The notes under the pieces were generated by a model. That model saw nothing but the letters and a program-made list of their open reading frames with translations. It did no database searches and had not been told where the DNA came from. From positions 1 through 64,000 of the forward strand of contig JBFELO010000006.1 in assembly GCA_041552055.1 (NCBI GenBank): a stretch of 64,000 bases of DNA, in the 5' to 3' direction. This document shows, in pieces, positions 9,531-17,437 of this stretch (positions are counted from its first letter, which is position 1; every line of letters starts with the position of its first letter). Source of the DNA: JBFELO01 sp041552055. Its GTDB lineage: Bacteria > Acidobacteriota > Thermoanaerobaculia > Thermoanaerobaculales > Sulfomarinibacteraceae. The translations under genes were made by a program, and so were the position numbers.

Positions 9531-9714
9531 TCAGAGAGCCGATGCGAGAGGCAGGCTGACGACAGCGCGTCGTGCGGGCGTGGCGCCCTCTCGCCTTCTG
9601 CGGGGTGCCGTATTTCACAATGTTGGGATCACCTCCGCCACGGCGAGGCGGTTCTTCAAGTCCCAACATTGTGACAGGGGGCACCCTCGGGGAGCGCGAC
9701 TAGGAGAGGGCGCG
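9531..9714 (+). repeat. Family A modular hairpin element, copy A1 (stem type I, compensated)
   Basis: A 14-bp perfect stem TCACAATGTTGGGA (9615-9628) pairs with TCCCAACATTGTGA (9661-9674). Outer framework sequences are CTGCGGGGTGCCG on the left and GGGGGCACC...GGGGAGCGCG on the right. Other copies read TTGACAATG at this point: both arms changed together. Confidence 0.85.
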
Positions 9715-9750
9715 CCGAAGTCGAGATGGAGCCGCGAAACGGCACTGATC

Positions 9751-9790
9751 ACGCCCACAGGCCCACAAGCCCCCACGCCCTGGGTGGGTG
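9751..9790. repeat. Family B repeat remnant (copy B2)
   Basis: CCCACAGGCCCACAAGCCCC and CACGCCCTGGGTGGGTGG match the same phrases as copy B1. Together with family A copy A1 it fills the 383-base space between ccoI and the TauE/SafE-like gene; I see no gene there. Confidence 0.6.
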
Positions 9791-9793
9791 GCA

Positions 9794-10546
9794 TCAGTCA
9801 GCGCAGCAATATGGAGTGGATTCGCTGAGCGAGGGGACCATGCGTTGCGAGTGTTCATGGGTGGAAATGGCTGCGGTGACCGAGGTCGGGCGGGCGAGGA
9901 TCGCGAACACGCCGAGCGCGACCAGCAGGATCGCGGTGAGCGCCGGCACGTGGCGGCGCAGCGGCGCCCCTATGAGCTGGGCGCCGAGCCCCACCGCGAC
10001 CAACGACGGCACCGTCCCGAGCCAGAACGCCGTCATCACGGCGGCGCCGGCTATCGCAGATCCGGTGCCCGCCGCCGTGACCAGGAAGGCCCACAGCCAG
10101 CCGCAGGGCAGGGCTCCGGAGAGCAGCCCGACCGCCGCGGCGCGCACGAGCGGCGGCCGCCGACCGACGATCGAGAAAGCACGTCGCGACCACCGGGCCA
10201 GGAATGAAGGACTCGAATGACTGAAGATCTTGAAACCGCGAATCCTCAGCAGGGAGATCACGCCCCACGCCACCATGACGACCCCGGCCGCGACCGCTGC
10301 GATCCGCTGGACCCCGGCCAGGGCGCCGGCGAGATCGAGGGCCGCACCGATCGCGCCGGCAGCGAGACCCAGCAAGATGTAGGCGGCCAGTCGGCCGCCG
10401 CTGTAGACGGCGTGGCTGAGCAGCCGCCGTGCACCGGTCGACCCGTCGGCGCCCGAGTAGAAGGCCACGAACGGCCCGCACATGCCGACGCAGTGGAGCG
10501 ATCCCACGAGGCTCGCGGCGAGCACGGTGACGAGGAGAGCGGTCAT
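9794..10546 (-). CDS. Sulfite exporter TauE/SafE-family (DsbD_2-like) membrane protein of the cbb3 assembly set
   Basis: 250 residues, about six transmembrane helices. The N-terminal helix carries GSLHCVGMCGP, the Cys-containing signature seen in the DsbD_2/UreH-like proteins encoded next to ccoI/fixI in many bacteria. The C-terminus ends with a short His/Cys tail (THEHSQ ... YCCAD) that could bind copper. The role is assumed to be in copper delivery or thiol chemistry during oxidase maturation; the exact reaction is not established for this subgroup. It sits between ccoH and ccoI, in the same direction. Confidence 0.75.
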   Translation of the reverse strand: MTALLVTVLAASLVGSLHCVGMCGPFVAFYSGADGSTGARRLLSHAVYSGGRLAAYILLGLAAGAIGAALDLAGALAGVQRIAAVAAGVVMVAWGVISLLRIRGFKIFSHSSPSFLARWSRRAFSIVGRRPPLVRAAAVGLLSGALPCGWLWAFLVTAAGTGSAIAGAAVMTAFWLGTVPSLVAVGLGAQLIGAPLRRHVPALTAILLVALGVFAILARPTSVTAAISTHEHSQRMVPSLSESTPYCCAD

Positions 10547-10666
10547 GCGCTGGCCTCTACCCCCGGTTGCACCTGCGGTCCCCTGTCGAGGGGATGACGA
10601 CAGATCAGTCGCCGCACTGCACCGAGCGATTCCGCGTCATCAACGCCCTCCGCGGGCAGGCGGAAG

Positions 10667-10708
10667 ATCCAGCATCCAGCATCCAGCATCCAGCATCTGG
10701 CATCTCCC
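10667..10708. repeat. Heptamer microsatellite ATCCAGC x4-5
   Basis: Four exact ATCCAGC units (10667-10694) followed by two degenerate ones. The tract lies between the ccoH stop and the TauE/SafE-like start. The unit length of seven matches the tracts at 24.36 kb and 54.88 kb. Confidence 0.85.
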
Positions 10709-10715
10709 CTCACTG

Positions 10716-11210
10716 TCACCTCCATCCCAACGCGAGGTATCGAGTCTCGGTGTGGGTGAAGCGATCCTCGCCGCGCTCGGCAACGAAGCGGACCTCCCAC
10801 ACGCCGCGTCGGGTCATCGGCAACGACGTCGAGTACCGACCGTCACCGTGGCCGTCCAGTCGTGCGCGGAGGACATCATCCGCCCGGGCGTTGTGAAAGG
10901 CCTCGAGTTCGAGCAGCGCCCCGTCGACGGGCGAACCGTCCGTGTCGGTCAGGACCACAGACAGCGCGGCTTGGTCACCAGCGGTCGTGGCTGGCTCGAC
11001 CTCGTACGTGAGTGTCCAGCCGAGCTTCAGGTTGCGACGATCCTGTGCCCGTTTGGCGTTCCATGCGAGGGCCTTCTGGTAGTAGTCGTCCTCGACGGCG
11101 TACGACGGGTTGCTGGTGGCCAGGTAGATGGTCACGAGCGAGGCGATCACCTGCAGGGCGAGGGCGCCGGCGATGAACGCGGGCCAGCGGATGTGGGCGG
11201 GAAGCCTCAC
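10716..11210 (-). CDS. ccoH: FixH/CcoH-like cbb3 oxidase assembly protein
   Basis: 164 residues with one N-terminal membrane helix (WPAFIAGALALQVIASLVTIYLA), then SYAVEDDYYQKALAWN, a characteristic FixH stretch, and a soluble periplasmic beta-rich domain. FixH/CcoH associates with the nascent cbb3 complex and stabilises it. The start overlaps the ccoG stop by four bases, so the two are translationally coupled. Confidence 0.88.
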   Translation of the reverse strand: MRLPAHIRWPAFIAGALALQVIASLVTIYLATSNPSYAVEDDYYQKALAWNAKRAQDRRNLKLGWTLTYEVEPATTAGDQAALSVVLTDTDGSPVDGALLELEAFHNARADDVLRARLDGHGDGRYSTSLPMTRRGVWEVRFVAERGEDRFTHTETRYLALGWR

Positions 11211-12607
11211 GAGTCTCCTTCTTTCGATGGTCCGATCAGTCGGTACGACACCTCGCGCTCGAATTCGACCCCGTCGGAGATGCGCAGCGTCACCGACGAC
11301 TCACCGTCGATGAACACGGACCTCGGCGCGGTGATGAACGCTGCGGTCATCTGAGTGTCCCCAACGGCGACCTCGAGCGGGTTCTCAGGCGCGATCAGCG
11401 TGTACACCTCTTCCTCCAACAGCCGGAACGAGTAGCTCCGGTCCTCGCCCGAGCGGTTGGCGATCTTGATCCGGATCTGGTTCGACACCTCGCCGGTCTG
11501 GAGCACCTGGAACGGGGCGCCGAGGCCGCGCAGGATCGTGACGTCGGCCGTCGCCGAGCCGACGAGAGAGAACGCGAACACGCCGAACATCAGGCACAGA
11601 ATCGCCGAGTACACCACGAGGCGCGGTCGAACGAACCGGCGGCTGCCGGTTTCGAGCTGTTCCTGCGACGTGTAGCGCACGAGCCCGCGCGGTAGACCGA
11701 CCTTGTCCATGACCTCTTCACAGGCGTCGATGCACTGGGTGCAGGCGATGCACTCCATCTGCAGGCCATCCCGGATGTCGATCCCGGTCGGACAGCTGGC
11801 GACGCACAATCCGCAGTCCACGCAATCACCGACTGTCCTTTCCTCTCCCTTCCTGAAGCGCCCCCTGGGCTCGCCGCGTCTGACGTCAAAGCCCACGATC
11901 AGCGACTGCCGGTCGAGCAGCACCGACTGGAATCGGCCGTACGGGCAGGCCACGATACAGGTCTGCTCTCGAAACCAGGCGAAGTCCAGGAACATCAGCA
12001 CCGTGGTGCCGAGCATCACCAGGAACGCCATCGGGTGGGCGGTGGGTGGGCTGGTGATCCAGCCGATCAATGAATCCCAGCCGACGAAGTAGGCCAGGAA
12101 GGTGTTGGCGAGGAACGCCGAGATGGCGAAGAACACCACGTACTTGAGGATGCGGCGAGCGTCGGGGCCCTGGGCGTCGAGGCGCAGCTGGCGGACGCGA
12201 CCGCCCTCGATCCACCGCTCCAGCGGCCGGTACAGGTACTCCATGTAGACCGTCTGGGGACAGGCCCAGCCGCACCACACCCGGCCGAACAGCGCGGTCA
12301 GCAGGAAGATGCCGATGAAGATCGAGAACAGCAGCATCATCAGCAGGAAGGTGTCGGTCGGCAGGAAGGTTCGGCCGAAGAAGGTGAACTCGCCCCGCGG
12401 GATGTCGAACAGCATCAGAGGTCTGCCGCCCATCTTCAGGATCGGGATCAGGGTGAAGGTGAGGATCAGCCCCCAGGCGGTGACCAGGCGGCGCCGGTAG
12501 AACCTTCCCTTCGAAAGTTTGGGTCGGATCAGGCGTCGGCTGCCGTCGCGGTTGAGGGTCGACAGCACCCGCTCATCGGCCTCGGGGGCGTTGGAAGTGA
12601 TGGCCAC
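11207..12607 (-). CDS. ccoG: CcoG/FixG polyferredoxin, cbb3 oxidase accessory protein
   Basis: 466 residues. Membrane helices near residues 40-110 and 160-230 are followed by two 4Fe-4S motifs (CVDCGLCVASCP and CIACTQCIDACE) and a C-terminal Ig-like domain ending RLIGPSKEGDS. Other conserved Cys are WCGWACPQTVYMEYLYRP and CIVACPYGRFQ. This order is diagnostic of CcoG, which in studied species reduces Cu(II) for cbb3 assembly. It is 12 bases downstream of ccoP. Confidence 0.93.
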   Translation of the reverse strand: MAITSNAPEADERVLSTLNRDGSRRLIRPKLSKGRFYRRRLVTAWGLILTFTLIPILKMGGRPLMLFDIPRGEFTFFGRTFLPTDTFLLMMLLFSIFIGIFLLTALFGRVWCGWACPQTVYMEYLYRPLERWIEGGRVRQLRLDAQGPDARRILKYVVFFAISAFLANTFLAYFVGWDSLIGWITSPPTAHPMAFLVMLGTTVLMFLDFAWFREQTCIVACPYGRFQSVLLDRQSLIVGFDVRRGEPRGRFRKGEERTVGDCVDCGLCVASCPTGIDIRDGLQMECIACTQCIDACEEVMDKVGLPRGLVRYTSQEQLETGSRRFVRPRLVVYSAILCLMFGVFAFSLVGSATADVTILRGLGAPFQVLQTGEVSNQIRIKIANRSGEDRSYSFRLLEEEVYTLIAPENPLEVAVGDTQMTAAFITAPRSVFIDGESSVTLRISDGVEFEREVSYRLIGPSKEGDS

Positions 12608-12619
12608 GGGCGTAGTCCC

Positions 12620-13276
12620 TCAGGAGGCCACGGCCTCCGCGTCGGCCGCGGTCTCGTCGACAGTGCCCGCCTCCACGGGAGACGCGTCCGCCGGGGTTTG
12701 CCGCTCGAACGCATCGCCCTGCGGCGGCTTCGCGTTGGGCGGCTCGCTGCCGAGCAGGCTGCCGGTGTACGACGATACCGCCAGCAGCTCGGCCGGCCGC
12801 AGTTGCCGTTCCCAGGCGAGCATTCCCTTGGTGGGCACGCCCTCGCGCACGGTGCGATAGATGTCCATGAACTGGCCGCCGTGCAGCCAGTACTCGTCGG
12901 CCAGGTTGGGACCGATGCCGCCCTCGCCGAACATGCCGTGGCAGGTGGCGCACTTGCCCTGGAAGATCTTCTCGCCGCTGTTCATCATGCTCTGGTCACC
13001 GGTCAGCTCGACCAGGGTGGCCTCGGTGATCTCCCCCATGGCCAAAAGCTCCTCGGCCTGCTTGTCATAAAACGCGACCATCGCAGCGTCGTAGCGGTCG
13101 TGGGCCAGTGGGCCGGGACCGAAGTGGTAGTAGAGGATGTACAGCGGTGTGATCGCGATAGTCAGCCAGAACAGGGCCACCCACCAGCGCGGCAGCGGGT
13201 TGTCGTACTCCTGGATGCCGTCGTACGAGTGCTCGAGGAGGTGGTCGTCGTGTGAATCGTAATGGTGCTCGTTCAT
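12620..13276 (-). CDS. ccoP: cbb3 oxidase subunit III, monoheme form (CcoP)
   Basis: Start at ATG 13276, supported by GGAG eight bases upstream and by the 4-base overlap with ccoQ; a longer frame upstream is not credible. 218 residues: N-terminal domain with EYDNPLPRWWVALFWLTI, the classic CcoP helix, then one cytochrome c domain with CATCH and a distal GMLAW methionine. Standard CcoP is about 300 residues with two CXXCH hemes; only one is present. The tail after the heme domain is Ala/Glu/Pro-rich and probably disordered. It passes electrons to CcoO. Confidence 0.9.
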   Translation of the reverse strand: MNEHHYDSHDDHLLEHSYDGIQEYDNPLPRWWVALFWLTIAITPLYILYYHFGPGPLAHDRYDAAMVAFYDKQAEELLAMGEITEATLVELTGDQSMMNSGEKIFQGKCATCHGMFGEGGIGPNLADEYWLHGGQFMDIYRTVREGVPTKGMLAWERQLRPAELLAVSSYTGSLLGSEPPNAKPPQGDAFERQTPADASPVEAGTVDETAADAEAVAS

Positions 13277-13458
13277 CGTGGATCTCCACTGTTGGGCTCG
13301 TCGTCCTCGAGCGGCAGGTACCGAGCCCGATCCCAGCTCGCGCTGCGTCGAAACAGCACCCATGCCGCGACCGCGGTGAAGGTGATGAAGCTGATGATCA
13401 GGCCGAGTTCGGCCCACGATGACAGCCCTGCGGCGCTCATGATGTCGGACAGTCTCAC
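13273..13458 (-). CDS. ccoQ: CcoQ-like small cbb3 oxidase subunit
   Basis: 61 residues with a single central helix (LGLIISFITFTAVAAWVLF) and a short acidic tail, in the position and size expected for CcoQ/FixQ. GTG 13458 overlaps the ccoNO stop (GTGA) and its own stop overlaps the ccoP start (ATGA). Sequence conservation in this family is low, so the name rests mostly on context. Confidence 0.8.
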   Translation of the reverse strand: MRLSDIMSAAGLSSWAELGLIISFITFTAVAAWVLFRRSASWDRARYLPLEDDEPNSGDPR

Positions 13459-15770
13459 TGTGCCTCCGCGACCTCGACCTCGTCCGCAGAGGTGTGTCCG
13501 CTCTCCGGGACGGCCTCGACCTCGTCGGCGACCGGCTCCGGCTTGGAGATGTCGGTGCCGAGCCGCTGCAGGTAGGCGATGAGCGCGACGATCTGCTTGT
13601 CTCCGAGGCCCGCCGGTCCTCCCTGGTCGGAAATCTCGGCGGCGATGGTCTCCGCCTGGGCGCGCGCGGCCGCGGCAGCGCCCTCGATCTCCTGATCGCT
13701 ATACGGGACCCCCAGCGTCCGGTGGGCGCGCACGATGCCCGGAATCCGTTCGAAGTCGAGACCGTCGGTGAGCATCCACGGAAAGGCAGGCATGATCGAA
13801 CCCGCCGTGATCGCTCTGGGATCGTCCATGTGGCGCACGTGCCACAGGTGCGGGTACCTGTTCCCGACCCGGTGGAGGTCCGGGCCGATCCGTCTAGACC
13901 CCCACTGGAACGGGTGGTCGTAGACGAACTCGCCTGGCTTCGAGTACTCCCCGTAACGCTCGGTCTCGGCGCGGATCGGGCGCACCATCTGCGAGTGGCA
14001 GTTGTAGCAACCTTCGCGCAGGTAGATGTCCCGGCCGGCCAGCTCGAGCGGGGTGTACGGCGTGACCGTGGCGATCGTCGGCACGTTGGACCTGATGAGG
14101 AAGGTCGGGAGGATCTCGAACAGCGAGGCCACCACCACCGCCACAGTGACCATCACCGTGAAGGTCAGGGGCAACCTCTCCCAGCGGCGGTGCCACGTGA
14201 TCCGTGCGAACCGCTCCAGCTTGTAGGCGAAGTCGACCACGTGAGCGCCCGAGGTGCGCAGCGGCGACGGCGGCTCGGGGCGGTCGGTGTAGCCCTTGGC
14301 GAGCGCCGGCGCGGAGTGCACGGGGATCTCGTAGGAGGACGGACGCCGGCGCCAGGTCATGACCATGTTGAACGCCATCAGCAGCACCCCGGCCAAGTAG
14401 GCCGTGCCGCCGATGACCCGCACCCAGTACATCGGGATCAGCCGGAGCGTGGTCTCCACAAAGTCGCCGTACTTCAGGTAGCCTTCCTCGTCGAAGGCGA
14501 GCCACATCAGGCCCTGGGTGAGGCCGGCCGCGTAGATTGCAACGATGTACAGCAGGATGCCGATGGTGCCGATCCAGAAGTGGGCCTCGGCCAGCTTCTT
14601 CGACCAGAGCTCCGTCTGGTAGATCCTCGGCAGCAGCCAGTAGATCATGCCGAAGGTCAGAAAGCCCACCCAGCCGAGCGCGCCGGAGTGGACGTGGGCG
14701 ATGGTCCAATCGGTGTAGTGGGACAGCAGGTTGACCGACTTCACCGACAGCATCGGGCCCTCGAACGTGGACATGCCGTAAAAGGTGACCGCCACCACGA
14801 AGAACTTGAGCACGGGCTCCTCGGCGACCTTGTGCCAGGCACCGCGCAGCGTCAGGAGACCGTTGAGCATGCCGCCCCAGGAAGGCATCCACAGCATCAC
14901 CGAGAACAGCATCCCGAGTGTCGAAGCCCACGCCGGCAGGGCGGTGTAGTGGAGGTGGTGCGGCCCTGCCCAGATGTAGATGAACACCAGCGTCCAGAAG
15001 TGGATGATCGACAGCCGGTAGGAGAACACGGGCCGGTTCGCGGCCTTGGGCATGAAGTAGTACATGATGCCGAGAAACGGCGTGGTGAGCAGGAAACCGA
15101 CCGCGTTGTGGCCGTACCACCACTGCATGAAGGCGTCCTGGACGCCCGCGTACACCGAGTAGCTCTTGAACAGGCCCGCCGGCACCTCGAGGCTGTTGAA
15201 CACGTGCAGCACGGTGATGGTGATGATGGTCGCGATGTAGAACCAGATGGCGACGTAGAGGTGGCGCTCGCGTCGTCTCGCGATCGTGCCGAAGACGTTG
15301 ACCGCGAACGCGACCCAGACGACGGCGATCGCGAGATCGATGGGCCACTCGAGTTCGGCGTACTCCTTGCCCGTGGTGAAGCCCAGCGGCAGGGTGACGG
15401 CGGCGGCGATGATGATCGCCTGCCAGCCCCAGAAGTGGAACAGGCTGAGCGCGCGCGAGAACATCGGCGTCTTCAACAGCCGCTGCAGCGAGTAGTAGAT
15501 GCCGGCGAACACCGCGTTCGCGGCGAAGGCGAAGATCACCGCATTGGTGTGCAGCGGGCGGAGCCGGCCGAAGCTGGTCCACGGCAGCTCGAGGTTGAAG
15601 ACGGGGTTTGCGAGCTGCAGTGCGACCAGCAGCCCGACCACCATGCCGACGATGCCCCAGAGCACGGTCACCATGGTGAACTTGCGGACGATGTCGTCGT
15701 CGTAGCTGAACTGCTCGATTCGGGTCGAATCCGTCACGGGTTGGTCGATCGTAGCGGCATCGCTGGTCAC
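13455..15770 (-). CDS. ccoNO: Fused cbb3 cytochrome oxidase subunits I and II (CcoN-CcoO)
   Basis: Start taken at GTG 15770, which overlaps the stop of the upstream rrf2 gene as GTGA; 771 residues. Residues ~1-500 are the 12-helix heme-copper oxidase subunit CcoN: heme ligand region PLHTNAVIFAF, CuB region WWYGHNAVGF, the His pair AGPHHLHY and heme ligands AHVHSGALGW. A linker with MTWRRRPSSYEIP leads to CcoO: a membrane anchor (FTVMVTVAVVVASLFEILP) and one cytochrome c with CYNCHSQMVRP. Separate ccoN and ccoO genes are usual; the fusion is known in some lineages. The enzyme reduces oxygen to water with high affinity and uses b and c hemes plus CuB. Confidence 0.95.
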   Translation of the reverse strand: MTSDAATIDQPVTDSTRIEQFSYDDDIVRKFTMVTVLWGIVGMVVGLLVALQLANPVFNLELPWTSFGRLRPLHTNAVIFAFAANAVFAGIYYSLQRLLKTPMFSRALSLFHFWGWQAIIIAAAVTLPLGFTTGKEYAELEWPIDLAIAVVWVAFAVNVFGTIARRRERHLYVAIWFYIATIITITVLHVFNSLEVPAGLFKSYSVYAGVQDAFMQWWYGHNAVGFLLTTPFLGIMYYFMPKAANRPVFSYRLSIIHFWTLVFIYIWAGPHHLHYTALPAWASTLGMLFSVMLWMPSWGGMLNGLLTLRGAWHKVAEEPVLKFFVVAVTFYGMSTFEGPMLSVKSVNLLSHYTDWTIAHVHSGALGWVGFLTFGMIYWLLPRIYQTELWSKKLAEAHFWIGTIGILLYIVAIYAAGLTQGLMWLAFDEEGYLKYGDFVETTLRLIPMYWVRVIGGTAYLAGVLLMAFNMVMTWRRRPSSYEIPVHSAPALAKGYTDRPEPPSPLRTSGAHVVDFAYKLERFARITWHRRWERLPLTFTVMVTVAVVVASLFEILPTFLIRSNVPTIATVTPYTPLELAGRDIYLREGCYNCHSQMVRPIRAETERYGEYSKPGEFVYDHPFQWGSRRIGPDLHRVGNRYPHLWHVRHMDDPRAITAGSIMPAFPWMLTDGLDFERIPGIVRAHRTLGVPYSDQEIEGAAAAARAQAETIAAEISDQGGPAGLGDKQIVALIAYLQRLGTDISKPEPVADEVEAVPESGHTSADEVEVAEAQ

Positions 15771-16219
15771 GGCTGCTTCACTCCTGCAGGATTGTCGTCG
15801 AACACCAGCGGCGTGCGCACGGCACGCTCGGCGATGTCCGCGAGGGTTGTCCTCTCCAAAAGGTCGCACATCGACTTGCGAATTCCGACCCACTCGTCGT
15901 GGATCGGACAGGCGGCCTGATCCGTGCAGTACGCCTGCCCGAGGATGCACTCGACCCCGTTCCATCGGTGCTCGAACGGCAGCACCAGCTCGATCAGCGA
16001 GATCTGGTCGGCCGGTCGGTTGAGCCGAAAGCCTCCCGAGCGGCCGCGCTGACTGGTCACCAGATCGGTGGCGGTGAGCCGGCGCAGGATCTTGCTCAGG
16101 AACTGCGGCGGCAGGTCGAGATCGGCCGCGATCTCGCGGCTCTGCAGGGCACCGTTTTCGTGCCTGACGGCGAGCAATGACAGGGCTCGGATCGCGTACT
16201 CGGCGCTGCGGCTCAGCAT
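15767..16219 (-). CDS. Rrf2-family regulator with three Cys, probable Fe-S sensor
   Basis: ATG 16219 (MLSRSAEYAIRAL) is the typical Rrf2 start; 150 residues. The N-terminal winged helix contains QFLSKILRRLTATDLV and RGRSGGFRL. The C-terminal half carries CILGQAYCTDQAACP, that is C-X6-C-X5-C, close to the cluster-binding spacing of IscR and NsrR. Rrf2 proteins of that type bind 2Fe-2S or 4Fe-4S clusters and respond to oxygen, nitric oxide or iron. Coupling to ccoNO by a 4-base overlap makes it the likely local regulator of the oxidase operon. The cluster is inferred from spacing only. Confidence 0.88.
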   Translation of the reverse strand: MLSRSAEYAIRALSLLAVRHENGALQSREIAADLDLPPQFLSKILRRLTATDLVTSQRGRSGGFRLNRPADQISLIELVLPFEHRWNGVECILGQAYCTDQAACPIHDEWVGIRKSMCDLLERTTLADIAERAVRTPLVFDDNPAGVKQP

Positions 16220-16261
16220 CGGGCGGGATATTAGGACCCTGACGTCCGATTTGTCAAGAGC

Positions 16262-16282
16262 GCAATTCGCGTCGCGAATTGC
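16262..16282. repeat. 21-bp palindrome, family C copy C1, upstream of rrf2
   Basis: Arms GCAATTCGC and GCGAATTGC around GTC, 43 bases upstream of the rrf2 start. The position suits an operator, but two near-identical palindromes lie elsewhere in the window (28901-28921 and 31139-31159), so it may simply be a dispersed repeat. Confidence 0.75.
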
Positions 16283-16376
16283 TGTGGAGTGGCAGCGCGC
16301 TCCGCAGGGCACGAGCGATGGGAAACCTCCAGTCGAAGGCGGGTGGTTTAGCGACCAGCGACGGCCGGGCGGGCGA

Positions 16377-17309
16377 CTACGGCCCCGGCGCCGGAGCGTC
16401 CGGATGAGTCGCGTACCACGCGAACCAGAACGAGTACCGCGTGACCGGAGGTGGTCCGAGGCCGTCGCGCCGCGTCACCGTAGCAATGCCCGGATGGACG
16501 GCGAAGCGGATGCGAAGAGGAATGCCGCCCACGACCGTGTCGTACGAGCCCAGAGGCGTTCCAGCCGCGTCGGCGAGTCGGGGCAGCGCGAACGCGGCCT
16601 CGTCGGCGCCGGCGTTGATCACCACCAGCCGGTCCTTGAGGCCGAGATCGCCGGTCTCGGGCAGAGGATCGACCGGGAAGCGCAGCACGTCGGACCCGAA
16701 GTAGGAGTGGTAGGGATCCCGTTTGTACGCCTGCTTCATGCGGTACAGCGGTGCCAGCACGCGACTGTGGGGGTGGTCGGATCGCCACTCTTCCCAGGTG
16801 CACAGGGTCGCCGGCAGCAGCTCGAGATGGCGCCCTTCGGCAGCGTGTGGTCCGCTGATCGCGCGCGCCTGCAGCTGGCTCCAGAGACTCGGAACGCCGT
16901 CCGCGTCCTGCCGGTCGTAGAGCAGCAGGTTGGAGTTGTACAGGAGACCCGAGACCCCGAAATGTTGGACCTCGGATCCGATGGTTCGTTTCGCGGCCAC
17001 CACGGAGTCGCACAGGGGGTTGTACGTGACGACCACAGGGATTCCGCCGACCGTGTCGTTGACGACCTCGTGCCAGCGCATGAGTCGTTGCGGGTAGGCA
17101 CGGGCTTCGTCACCGAGGGTCACACCGATCACCCGGTCGCCGTCGAGCAGGAACTTGCCCCGTCCTTCTTCGTTCTCTTGCTCGACCTCCTGGATCGACA
17201 AGGTCTCGGGCTCATCCAGAACCGGCAGACCGTCTCGATCCATGCCTGACGCCACGAGCTGTGCAGTGGGCACCAGGCAGGTCGACAGGTCGAAGCCGTA
17301 GCTCGCCAC
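16377..17309 (-). CDS. DUF3179-family protein, probably membrane-anchored
   Basis: 310 residues from GTG 17309. The sequence shows the DUF3179 core: RLMRWHEVVNDTVGGIPVVVTYNPLCDS and FGVSGLLYNSNLLLYDRQ, with a Cys in the NPLC motif. The family's reaction is unknown. The same frame stays open upstream to 17441 and encodes WWAAVVAALLSLAVLLLGVL, a convincing membrane anchor, but has no ATG, GTG or TTG there; a CTG at 17441 or ATT at 17444 would be needed. It follows ctaB directly on the same strand. An oxidase-linked role is possible only by context. Confidence 0.8.
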   Translation of the reverse strand: MASYGFDLSTCLVPTAQLVASGMDRDGLPVLDEPETLSIQEVEQENEEGRGKFLLDGDRVIGVTLGDEARAYPQRLMRWHEVVNDTVGGIPVVVTYNPLCDSVVAAKRTIGSEVQHFGVSGLLYNSNLLLYDRQDADGVPSLWSQLQARAISGPHAAEGRHLELLPATLCTWEEWRSDHPHSRVLAPLYRMKQAYKRDPYHSYFGSDVLRFPVDPLPETGDLGLKDRLVVINAGADEAAFALPRLADAAGTPLGSYDTVVGGIPLRIRFAVHPGIATVTRRDGLGPPPVTRYSFWFAWYATHPDAPAPGP

Positions 17310-17437
17310 AGTTCGGCCGTCTCCGGGCTGCTTCGGCTTTTGGCGAGGGCCGAGAACACCGAGGAGCAGGACGGCAAGGCTGAGCAGCGCGGCGACGACC
17401 GCCGCCCACCATCCGCTGCTGATCAGGCGTGGTGTCT

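Noticed and set aside
13494..15920. An 808-codon plus-strand frame opposite ccoNO
   Set aside because: Antisense shadow, very rich in Arg, Asp and His without recognisable fold; ccoNO on the other strand is unmistakable.
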